Shown here in pieces: positions 1 through 5,924 of a stretch of 42,291 nt of DNA (within the stretch, counting starts at the first letter, position 1; the number at the start of each line of letters is the position of its first letter). The notes below the pieces were generated by a model that was not told where the DNA came from, ran no database searches, and was given only the letters and a program-made list of their open reading frames with translations. Origin of the DNA: a virus. A program made the position numbers and the translations under genes. The stretch lies in IMG/VR virus record IMGVR_UViG_3300049255_000012, positions 1 to 42,291 of that record, one strand, 5' to 3'.

Positions 1-34
1 ACCCCCAAGGCATATCTCAGTCTTCCCAATGCCG

Positions 35-40
35 TATAAT
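35..40 (+). promoter_or_regulatory. -10 box of the original host tRNA-Asn promoter
   Basis: A perfect TATAAT ends 18 nt before the first tRNA base (59), a spacing suited to a tRNA promoter. No good -35 box is visible, so only the -10 is supported. After integration this promoter drives a tRNA fragment and then phage DNA; the next start codon is at 131. Confidence 0.5.
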
Positions 41-55
41 ATGATTTCTGCCAGC

Positions 56-99
56 TATTCCCGAGTAGCGCAGCGGTAGCGCAGGTGACTGTTAATCAC
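56..99 (+). repeat. attL core (44-bp direct repeat)
   Basis: The stretch is identical to 42165-42208. It begins 3 bp before the tRNA and ends in the 3' side of the anticodon stem. It contains GTGA-CTGTTAA-TCAC, a 7-bp centre with short inverted arms, the usual form of a tyrosine-recombinase core. Sequence diverges at 100, where phage-specific DNA starts. Confidence 0.93.
59..99 (+). pseudogene. truncated tRNA-Asn (5' half)
   Basis: The acceptor 5' strand (TCCCGAG), D-arm, anticodon loop with GTT and anticodon stem are present. The variable loop, T-arm and 3' acceptor strand are missing, so no tRNA can be made. It is the host tRNA start left behind by integration. Confidence 0.9.
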
Positions 100-130
100 C
101 ACTTCGGATATACAAAAGAGGTCTTTTTGC

Positions 131-400
131 ATGGGACGTGAACGTACAAGACCGATCCACCCATGGGTAAAAAGCCTGATGGGTAGCTACTCTTGCGACA
201 CTCTCGCAGAATTGTCCCGAGCGACTAAGATACCGCTGACGACATTGATAAGCTGGGCCGACTTCGACGCCAACAGCGAAGAACTAGGGAAGCTCGGCAT
301 GTATAAGTCGCTTTACGAGAATAGTCGGCGGCTAGGTATATCGATCGATGAGTTGGTTTGTGGGTTGCTGTTTATACAGGAACAAGCAAGAGTCGGCTAG
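131..400 (+). CDS. small HTH-like protein, candidate prophage regulator
   Basis: This 89-residue protein carries a helix-turn-helix-like stretch around residues 24-44 (TLAELSRATKIPLTTLISWAD), followed by a second helical region. It resembles compact phage regulators but I cannot assign a family. The start is supported by AAAAGAGG about 9 nt upstream. It is the first phage gene inside attL, only 31 bp from the att core, on the same strand as the tRNA. No promoter is visible between the core and the gene, so in the lysogen it probably depends on readthrough from the host tRNA promoter. It could be an excisionase, a repressor or an accessory factor; the sequence does not decide. Confidence 0.6.
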   Translation: MGRERTRPIHPWVKSLMGSYSCDTLAELSRATKIPLTTLISWADFDANSEELGKLGMYKSLYENSRRLGISIDELVCGLLFIQEQARVG

Positions 401-430
401 TTTTATTAATCGCTACACATCAACGCGGAG

Positions 431-455
431 CCTTGTAGCAACAGTGTCTACAAGG
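431..455. repeat. 8-bp inverted repeat
   Basis: CCTTGTAG and CTACAAGG are perfect complements separated by 9 nt. No T-run follows, so an operator or a 3' stabilising hairpin for the gene ending at 400 is more likely than a terminator. Confidence 0.5.
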
Positions 456-520
456 TAAAAACGGCGTTTGAGAATATACGGCTTCCGAGATAAGCTTCAA
501 AAGGAAATATATACGTTAGC

Positions 521-536
521 GCACCGCGCCTGGTGC
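521..536. promoter_or_regulatory. putative operator 1 (GCACCG-CGCC-TGGTGC)
   Basis: It matches the GCACCA-N4-TGGTGC palindrome at 11 of 12 positions. It ends 4 bp upstream of the TTGACC box at 541, where a bound protein could affect polymerase. Confidence 0.5.
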
Positions 537-540
537 TGCA

Positions 541-569
541 TTGACCGAATAAATGGCATGGCGTAATAT
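541..569 (+). promoter_or_regulatory. putative early promoter
   Basis: TTGACC, a 17-bp spacer and TAATAT match a sigma70-type promoter at 9 of 12 positions with ideal spacing. It faces the early genes beginning at 754 or 929 and is flanked by palindromes at 521-536 and 621-636. Confidence 0.5.
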
Positions 570-620
570 TCATTCACTCCCAGAGCGAAGGTGATCACAC
601 CACTTAAGCAACGGGTGATT

Positions 621-636
621 GCACCAAATGTGGTGC
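621..636. promoter_or_regulatory. putative operator 2 (GCACCA-AATG-TGGTGC)
   Basis: A perfect 6-4-6 palindrome about 50 bp downstream of the promoter at 541-569. The same palindrome recurs perfectly at 29316-29331, in front of the capsid gene. Half-sites centred 10 bp apart fit a dimeric HTH protein. Confidence 0.6.
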
Positions 637-685
637 CCTGAGGTTTAACTACTAAATATCCGACCAAGCGTCATCGCGAGGTCAG

Positions 686-728
686 AGCAAATGTGGTGGG
701 GCGAAAGCCCCTCCTCAGGTTTGCTTTT
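686..728 (+). terminator. GNRA-loop hairpin followed by T-run
   Basis: AGCAAA (686-691) pairs with TTTGCT (720-725), and GGGGC (698-702) pairs with GCCCC (707-711) around a GAAA tetraloop. A TTTT run closes the element. It could be an intrinsic terminator or attenuator of the early transcript, or a structured leader for the small gene at 754. Confidence 0.45.
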
Positions 729-753
729 CCCTTAACTAGAAAAGAGTGCGGTT

Positions 754-870
754 ATGAATAGCCGTCGTTTTTGTGCGTGCCCGCGTTGTGTTGAGATCGA
801 CTGGAAAGGGCTCGCGATCTGGCTTGTGACGTTTGCAAGTTTTGGACTCTCAATTTATTTGTGGTGGTGA
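754..870 (+). CDS. 38-residue membrane peptide with CxCxxC
   Basis: An ATG preceded by AAAAGAG about 7 nt upstream opens 38 codons. The peptide has an N-terminal Cys cluster (FCACPRC) that could bind a metal, then a hydrophobic stretch (IWLVTFASFGLSIYLWWW) long enough to cross the membrane. I recognise no family. It is the first ORF after the hairpin at 686-728. Its length makes it uncertain, but the ribosome site and the Cys/membrane composition favour a real small protein. Confidence 0.45.
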   Translation: MNSRRFCACPRCVEIDWKGLAIWLVTFASFGLSIYLWW

Positions 871-874
871 CTTC

Positions 875-928
875 ATGATCGCTGGGATCGCCAATGCGCT
901 AGCCGACTACAAAGCCGGTGCTAGATAG
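875..928 (+). CDS. possible 17-codon leader peptide
   Basis: A 17-codon frame starts 4 nt after the previous stop and its TAG directly abuts the ATG at 929. It has no clear ribosome site of its own. It may serve only to couple translation into the next gene, or may not be translated. Confidence 0.2.
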   Translation: MIAGIANALADYKAGAR

Positions 929-1138
929 ATGGCACTACCTGTCAAACATAAGTGCCCGGTGGTCTTTCCGGAGTCACTACTCGCCGAGCTGGAAGTAATC
1001 AGGATCGCGGAAAACCGCGAGACGAGGCTCAACGTCATAACGGAAGCTCTCCGCCATTACATTGCGCAATTCCGCCGCGAGAATCCCGACATCATGTTGC
1101 CGCACGGCAAGCCGCAAGAGCTAAAGGAGAAGCTTTGA
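929..1138 (+). CDS. ribbon-helix-helix DNA-binding protein
   Basis: The 69-residue protein begins with a short beta-strand region (residues 5-13, VKHKCPVVF) followed by two helices (PESLLAELEVIRIAENRETR and the following NVITEALRHYIAQF), the layout of MetJ/Arc/CopG regulators. Such proteins bind operators as dimers through the antiparallel strand. It starts the main early gene set and may autoregulate it. It is one of two small DNA-binding proteins near the left palindromes, but 6-4-6 palindromes are less typical of this fold than short tandem repeats. Confidence 0.65.
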   Translation: MALPVKHKCPVVFPESLLAELEVIRIAENRETRLNVITEALRHYIAQFRRENPDIMLPHGKPQELKEKL

Positions 1139-1241
1139 GAGTTTTGTCGCTATGCGATCTCGGCGAGTCAAAGGACAGAGCAAACAAAAGAAGCGCAACA
1201 CCGAAAGGCTTCGCGCAAGCTGTTTATGAGGCTAATTGCAA

Positions 1242-1484
1242 GTGAAAACCAAGGAAGAAATCGAGATCGCAATGCACCGGATCGCGGCGTGCGCCGTCAA
1301 CAAAGAAAACGCTGATCCCGACTATCGCGAGAAGTACAAAGAGATGTCCGACAAAGAGACGGCCATGGTTTACGCGCTCGCATGGGTGCTCGGCATGGAC
1401 TCGTTTGCGGAGATCGTTGATCGCGTCCTCGACGACTGCATTGACCTTAGCGCCTCAATTGTCGCGGAGACCTTCAACGGATGA
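1242..1484 (+). CDS. hypothetical protein (80 aa)
   Basis: I place the start at GTG 1242, with GAGG 10 nt upstream; a TTG six bases earlier is less well spaced. The protein is acidic and probably helical, with Cys at the N-terminal third (AACAV) and near the C terminus. No family is recognised. Its stop overlaps the helicase start at 1481 by 4 nt (ATGA), so it is translationally coupled to the helicase and may be a partner of it. Between 1139 and 1241 only a 25-codon basic frame (1152-1229) is present and is not supported. Confidence 0.5.
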   Translation: MKTKEEIEIAMHRIAACAVNKENADPDYREKYKEMSDKETAMVYALAWVLGMDSFAEIVDRVLDDCIDLSASIVAETFNG

Positions 1485-2911
1485 CCAAGCCGCGAACACT
1501 ATGGCCGCACCAAAGCCGAGCGATCGAGCAAATCCGCGCCGCGTTTGAGAATCACCGCCGCGTTGCTTACCAACTGCCGACCGGCGGCGGTAAGACTGAC
1601 ATCATGTGTGCCATCGCCGCCGGTGCCATCTCTTATGGCTTCCGTGTGCGCTTCGACACGCATAGAAAAGAATTGGTCCGTCAAATCTGCAGGCGCTTGG
1701 AGCTGTTTGGCGTCAAGCCTGCCGTTATCGCTTCGGGGTATCCGTCTGATGAATACGCTCAATGCCAGGTCGCGTCAATCGATACTTACGCTCGACGATT
1801 GGGACAGTATGGCCGCTTTGATCTCATATTCCGGGATGAGTGCCATCATTCTCCATCCAACAAGTGGCGTAACAGCTTGGACGGCGACGCCTCTCATATT
1901 CTTGGTGTATCCGCAACACCGCGACGACTCGACGGCAAAGGACTCTCGGACGACTACGACACTCTAATTTGTGGACCTACAGTACCCGATCTGATCCGCG
2001 ACGGCTTCCTCGTCCAACCGCTTGTCTATGCGCCGCCGTTAGCCTTCGACCGGTCGTCGTTGCGCTCGCGTGGTGGCGACTTCGCCAAGGACGACGTTAC
2101 CGCGGCTTTGGAAAAGACCAAGTCGAAGATCTTCGGCGATGCGATCGCTCACTATAAAGAGATCTGCCCAGGAACGGCCGCGATCGCGTTTTGCCATAGC
2201 GTCGAAGCCGCTCACGAGTTCGCCGAGAAATGCAACGCTGCCGGCATAAAAGCCGCCGCTGTCGACGGCACTATGAGCGACTATCAGCGCGAGATGTACC
2301 TCGACAATCTCGACTCAGGCGCGATCCAGGTGCTCGCCAACTGCGAGTTGCTCGGGGAAGGCGTCGACGTCCCGCGCGTCGAGACCGTGATCCTTATGCG
2401 GCCAACAATGTCGGAGAGCCTATTTTTACAGCAATGCGGTCGCGGGCTGCGAGCCGATCGAGAGCGCGACAAACGATATTGCTACGTCCTGGACCATGTC
2501 GGCAACTGTCACGAGCATGGCTTGCCGGACGAGCCCCGCACATGGACACTCCAAGGCAAGACGCCCAGGAGCAAAGGAGACACCGCGGAAGTGACACCGG
2601 CGACGGTGACATGCCGCAATTGCTTCGCCATGTTCCGACCGGCTCCGACCTGCCCTCGGTGCGGTGCTGAGATGCCCAAGAACGAGCGCGAGTTGAAAAT
2701 GATCGACGGTCAGTTGATGCTGATCAGCGATCCCGCGTTGCTCAAGCGCGAGGAAAAGGCTCGGGCAAAGCAAGAATTGGATCTGGCGATCGGACGAGCT
2801 CGGACGCTTGACGACTTCAAGCAGATCGCTAAAGAACGGGACTACGCGCCAAATTGGGCTTACTTCCAATTTAGTATGCGGCAACGAAAAATGATGAGGA
2901 AGAAGGCGTGA
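1481..2911 (+). CDS. superfamily 2 DEAD/DEAH-type DNA helicase
   Basis: The 476-residue protein has the full SF2 motif set: Walker A LPTGGGKT (about 32-39), DECH (119-122), SAT (144-146), and motif VI QQCGRGLR (317-324), so two RecA-like domains are complete. A zinc ribbon (C378, C381, C391, C394) and a helical tail follow. This layout is that of phage helicases related to the ResIII/RadD group. It would unwind DNA or branched intermediates in phage replication or recombination. Start ATG overlaps the upstream stop. The later primase-helicase is a different superfamily, so the phage carries two helicases. Confidence 0.88.
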   Translation: MTKPRTLWPHQSRAIEQIRAAFENHRRVAYQLPTGGGKTDIMCAIAAGAISYGFRVRFDTHRKELVRQICRRLELFGVKPAVIASGYPSDEYAQCQVASIDTYARRLGQYGRFDLIFRDECHHSPSNKWRNSLDGDASHILGVSATPRRLDGKGLSDDYDTLICGPTVPDLIRDGFLVQPLVYAPPLAFDRSSLRSRGGDFAKDDVTAALEKTKSKIFGDAIAHYKEICPGTAAIAFCHSVEAAHEFAEKCNAAGIKAAAVDGTMSDYQREMYLDNLDSGAIQVLANCELLGEGVDVPRVETVILMRPTMSESLFLQQCGRGLRADRERDKRYCYVLDHVGNCHEHGLPDEPRTWTLQGKTPRSKGDTAEVTPATVTCRNCFAMFRPAPTCPRCGAEMPKNERELKMIDGQLMLISDPALLKREEKARAKQELDLAIGRARTLDDFKQIAKERDYAPNWAYFQFSMRQRKMMRKKA

Positions 2912-3006
2912 AAAAAGCGATCATTATTGTCTCTTTGAATATGCGCGGACCTTGGACTTGGAGACTCAACAAGTCGCGGTCAAAGTTTCAACGTTTCAAC
3001 GAATGA
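2908..3006 (+). CDS. small basic peptide (32 aa)
   Basis: A GTG overlapping the helicase stop (GTGA) opens a 32-codon frame; GAGGAAG lies 5-10 nt upstream. The N-terminal half is hydrophobic (AIIIVSLNM), the rest is basic and Trp-rich. No family is known. The overlap and ribosome site are the only support. Confidence 0.35.
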   Translation: MKKAIIIVSLNMRGPWTWRLNKSRSKFQRFNE

Positions 3007-3057
3007 TCGAGACAGCGTCTTGATCATCTTCCCAAGCAACCATCAGGAGAAAACTAG

Positions 3058-3705
3058 ATGACAATTAAAATCAAAGATCGCTGGACAAATAGGGTTCTTC
3101 ATTCCAGCGAAAAGGCAACCCTCAAGGAAGCGCTAGAAGAAGCTGTTAGCAACGGCGCGAATTTGGACGGCGCGAATTTGTCCCGCGCGACTTTGGACGG
3201 CGCGAATTTGTACGGCGCGACTTTGTACGGCGCGAATTTGTACGGCGCGAATTTGTCCCGCGCGACTTTGTACGGCGCGAATTTGGACGGCGCGAATTTG
3301 TCCCGCGCGACTTTGGACGGCGCGAATTTGTACGGCGCGACTTTGTACGGCGCGAATTTGTACGGCGCGAATTTGGACGGGATTAAGAATGACTTCTTCG
3401 AAATCATTCTAAATACGCCAAATGAATTGCCAGGGTTGCGACTCGCTGTCGTCGAAGGACGGATCAATGGCTCGGTCTACGAAGGAGAGTGCGCTTGCCT
3501 AGTAGGAACGATCGCCAAGGTGCGCGGCTGCCTTTACACCGCTATTCCTGGTGTCGAGCCGCGCGGAGGCAGACCGATCGAGCGCTTCTTCACCGCTCTT
3601 AAGCCAGGCGACTCACCGGACAATCACCCAGTCGCCAAGATAGTCGTTGACTGGATCGACGAGTTCACCGCCAAGCTGACCGCTGCCGCTGCCCTGGTGA
3701 AGTAG
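3058..3705 (+). CDS. pentapeptide-repeat protein with C-terminal domain
   Basis: After about 30 residues containing a KEALEEAV helix, roughly 15 pentapeptides of the A(N/T)L-x-x type (ANLDG, ANLYG, ATLYG, ANLSR) should form a right-handed quadrilateral beta-helix. A C-terminal domain of about 100 residues follows (start around GSVYEGECACLVGTIAKV), of a kind I recall after pentapeptide repeats in other phage proteins. The start has AGGAG 8 nt upstream. Some such proteins mimic DNA and protect gyrase, but nothing here proves that. The repeats contain a recent 104-bp duplication. It abuts the nuclease gene at 3706. Confidence 0.8.
   Translation: MTIKIKDRWTNRVLHSSEKATLKEALEEAVSNGANLDGANLSRATLDGANLYGATLYGANLYGANLSRATLYGANLDGANLSRATLDGANLYGATLYGANLYGANLDGIKNDFFEIILNTPNELPGLRLAVVEGRINGSVYEGECACLVGTIAKVRGCLYTAIPGVEPRGGRPIERFFTALKPGDSPDNHPVAKIVVDWIDEFTAKLTAAAALVK
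3152..3375 (+). repeat. 15-bp coding repeats with a 104-bp perfect duplication
   Basis: Units alternate between GGCGCGAATTTG and GGCGCGACTTTG with GAC, TAC or a CCC-containing variant between them. The block 3152-3255 is identical to 3272-3375, a period of 120 bp (eight pentapeptides). Lack of synonymous changes points to recent duplication or gene conversion. Confidence 0.9.
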
Positions 3706-4074
3706 ATGACGAGCGAGAAGTCGGTCAAGGCAGCGATAAAAGTAGCGTTTGGCGCCCAGCTAGATCTGACGCTATTCGTCAACGATCAACTTCTCGCTTA
3801 CCTCCCCGGTCCTAACGGCAATTACAGACCTTACAAATGCGGGCTCGGCTCCGGGACGAGTGATCTCGTCGGCTGGCAAACGACCATCATCAAACCCGAG
3901 CATGTCGGCAAACCATTTGCGCGTTTTCTTGCGGCGGAATTAAAAAGACCTGGCGGCGGCAGGCGCACGCCCGAGCAAATCGCATTTATCCGCTCAGTCG
4001 TCACCGCCGGCGGTATCGGTTTTTTTGCTGACAGTGTGGAAGCCTTCGCAAAAGGATTGGAGCAATTCGAATGA
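3706..4074 (+). CDS. VRR-NUC domain nuclease
   Basis: The 122-residue protein matches stand-alone phage VRR-NUC nucleases: a Gly-rich GLGSGTSDLVG (46-56) with metal ligand D53, then ELK (78-80), and GGGRRTPEQIAFI afterwards. These PD-(D/E)XK enzymes cut branched or flap DNA in replication and recombination. ATG follows the upstream stop directly and its end overlaps the next gene by 4 nt. It sits between the SF2 helicase and the primase-helicase, consistent with processing of replication intermediates. Confidence 0.85.
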   Translation: MTSEKSVKAAIKVAFGAQLDLTLFVNDQLLAYLPGPNGNYRPYKCGLGSGTSDLVGWQTTIIKPEHVGKPFARFLAAELKRPGGGRRTPEQIAFIRSVVTAGGIGFFADSVEAFAKGLEQFE

Positions 4075-4337
4075 CAGCTACCGACGTCCTCTATTGCATC
4101 GTCACCTCCCTATTCGCCGGGCTGTCTATCCTCTTTTGGCTTGTCGCGCTATTCATCGGCGAAGGCTGGGAAGAAGTCAAACTCGTTCAGTCGTGCAAGC
4201 ACGACGACATCATGTTTTTTGAGGACGAGCGAGTCTATTGGTCGTGCCGTTGCTGCGGTCGCATGACAAATTTTTTTGACGACAACAATGTCGAGGACTG
4301 TCCAGGAGACGTCCTTGGCGCATACAAGGAGGACTGA
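4071..4337 (+). CDS. small membrane protein with CRCC motif
   Basis: The 88-residue protein has one N-terminal transmembrane segment (residues about 7-29, LYCIVTSLFAGLSILFWLVA) and a soluble tail with Cys and His (SCKHDD, WSCRCCGR) that could bind zinc. It overlaps the nuclease stop (ATGA) and its own stop overlaps the next start (TGATG), so it is fully coupled. No family is recognised. It may tether an early complex to the membrane, but that is a guess. Confidence 0.6.
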   Translation: MTATDVLYCIVTSLFAGLSILFWLVALFIGEGWEEVKLVQSCKHDDIMFFEDERVYWSCRCCGRMTNFFDDNNVEDCPGDVLGAYKED

Positions 4338-5425
4338 TGGGACTAAGACGAGACGAACTACTAAGGCGCGTCGCCAACAGAGAGGCTATCAAGCGCGATT
4401 GGAAGGACTTGCAAAAGCCGCCGATCGACGCCGACGACGAGAGCCAGAAGCTTTACGACAAGACCGCCAAGGAATTGAAGAAGAATTACTTTGGTGAATG
4501 CTTCGGCGTGAGTGCTGACATTCGCTTGCTCGATCGCGCTTGCGATATTCTGGCCGAGAACGTCATGAAGCTTGAAGGACTCAGGCCATTAGACGGCACT
4601 ATGAACAACACGATCCGCGACAAGATCGTCGACGAGGCGTTGGAGCATGCTTGGGATTTGATGCCGGTTGAGTCACGACCGCCCGCTCCGGTGCCCGTGC
4701 AAACCAAGATCGACAAAGCCATCGACGAGGCTATAGCGGAGAAGAACGAGGACGGCGTCGAGCTGCCAGTGATTGTATTGCCGCCGGCCAATGGTGAGAC
4801 GGGGGAAGAAATCGCGCCAACGGTGCGGTACATTGCGCTATGCGCTGAGGCTGAGAAGTTTGGCATCGACAAAGCCGCCGTCGACAAGATGCTCTCGGAC
4901 ATGATCGGCGACGTCGAGATCGACCATGCGGTGATCGAGGAATTGCATTTGCATTTGCAAGAGCATATCCGCACCGCTCAGGCGTCCGTCACCGTCGAGG
5001 AAATCCTCGCGGCTCTCCATGCTGGTATCGAAGGACTGGCTAACGTCGAGCAAGTGATCGCCGATCGCCAATACGACGAGCCGACCGCGTTGTACTTCAA
5101 GATCCAGGAGTTCGCTAGCGCTCATTCAATCTCGCAAGAGGCGCTAACAGAGTGGCTCAAGTCGGAAGGCATTGTCACCGAGGACGGTGGCGCCGCTTCC
5201 TATGCCGACTTTGTCCGGCTGGCTGAGCGCGTGATCGCTTGGGCAAACCAAGACGCCGAGAAGGTCGTCGAGGACATCGTTAATGATGATGCCCCGCAAG
5301 AGGAAGCCGAGCAACAAGAGGTCGCCCGGGAGCCAGCAAAAAAGTCGACGAGGAAGGCGAGGACACCGGCGAGACGTCCGGGCATCAAGCCCGCGAAGAA
5401 GAAGTCAGCGTCGCGTAAGAGATAG
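4337..5425 (+). CDS. hypothetical protein with basic histone-like tail
   Basis: The 362-residue protein is mostly acidic and helical for about 325 residues. It then switches to a Lys/Arg/Ala/Pro-rich tail (about 328-362) ending PAKKKSASRKR, like bacterial histone-H1-type tails that bind DNA or RNA. No catalytic motif is seen. It is coupled to the upstream gene by TGATG, and an intrinsic terminator lies 13 bp after its stop, so it closes the first early transcript. A nucleoid-like or replication accessory role is possible but unproven. Confidence 0.6.
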   Translation: MGLRRDELLRRVANREAIKRDWKDLQKPPIDADDESQKLYDKTAKELKKNYFGECFGVSADIRLLDRACDILAENVMKLEGLRPLDGTMNNTIRDKIVDEALEHAWDLMPVESRPPAPVPVQTKIDKAIDEAIAEKNEDGVELPVIVLPPANGETGEEIAPTVRYIALCAEAEKFGIDKAAVDKMLSDMIGDVEIDHAVIEELHLHLQEHIRTAQASVTVEEILAALHAGIEGLANVEQVIADRQYDEPTALYFKIQEFASAHSISQEALTEWLKSEGIVTEDGGAASYADFVRLAERVIAWANQDAEKVVEDIVNDDAPQEEAEQQEVAREPAKKSTRKARTPARRPGIKPAKKKSASRKR

Positions 5426-5437
5426 GTTTGTTCACAT

Positions 5438-5467
5438 ACCGAGCCGGTCTCGGCTGGCTCGGTTTTT
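5438..5467 (+). terminator. intrinsic terminator
   Basis: ACCGAGCC (5438-5445) and GGCTCGGT (5456-5463) form a perfect 8-bp stem with a 10-nt loop, followed by TTTT. It ends the transcript of the gene at 4337 and argues against an upstream start at 5428 for the next gene. Confidence 0.85.
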
Positions 5468-5487
5468 ACTACGGTTGGGAGGATCAA

Positions 5488-5832
5488 ATGCTAAGACAAA
5501 GGGTACAAGCCTATCTCGATGAGCTTAACCAAAAGGCGCAAATGCTTTTTTCCATTGTTGGCATTCTTGAGAATGTCGAGATATTCGCCAAGAAGCTTGA
5601 GAACACCGACGGAGATAGCAGTGTCGAGGTCAATTTCAGCTATGCAACGGAACGACCGATCTCGGTTGAAACCGCGTTTTTGCGTGAAAACTTGAAACCG
5701 GCCGCGCTCAAGAACAAGCGACAAAAACTTGAACTATTGATCGCCCGGTGCGAAGAAATCCGCATAGCCGCCGCGAAAGTCCAATATGAAGCCCGCGTCG
5801 AGCTTGCGGATCTATGCGCCCGCGGCAACTAA
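5488..5832 (+). CDS. hypothetical coiled-coil protein (114 aa)
   Basis: I start at ATG 5488, with GGGAGG 7 nt upstream, because an in-frame TTG at 5428 would place the terminator hairpin in the coding region. The protein is helical with heptad-like Leu/Ile spacing in the N-terminal (LRQRVQAYLDELNQKAQML) and C-terminal halves (LELLIARCEEIRIAAAKV). No family is recognised. It lies alone between the terminator and the primase-helicase. Confidence 0.55.
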   Translation: MLRQRVQAYLDELNQKAQMLFSIVGILENVEIFAKKLENTDGDSSVEVNFSYATERPISVETAFLRENLKPAALKNKRQKLELLIARCEEIRIAAAKVQYEARVELADLCARGN

Positions 5833-5924
5833 CAAGCGCGTTAACTCATTCCCCTTTGCGCTTTATCAATTTGTGATCGGTTGGTGCCGATCGCCGGATA
5901 CCTCATTGACTGAACGGATAACGA

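Larger units (their letters stand above)
401..753. other. left regulatory region, no convincing gene
   Basis: About 350 bp without a supported ORF. It holds an 8-bp inverted repeat (431-438/448-455), two copies of the 16-bp GCACCA-N4-TGGTGC palindrome (521-536, 621-636), a likely rightward promoter (541-569), two copies of AAATGTGGTG (626-635, 689-698) and an RNA-type hairpin before a T-run (686-728). The density of palindromes suggests the early control region of the phage. Confidence 0.7.

Noticed and set aside
1152-1229. 25-codon basic frame
   Set aside because: No ribosome site and only 25 codons.
952-1245. 97-codon frame over the ribbon-helix-helix gene
   Set aside because: Arg/Ala-rich shadow of the real frame without a ribosome site.
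5428-5487. TTG start before the 5488 gene
   Set aside because: It contains the terminator at 5438-5467.
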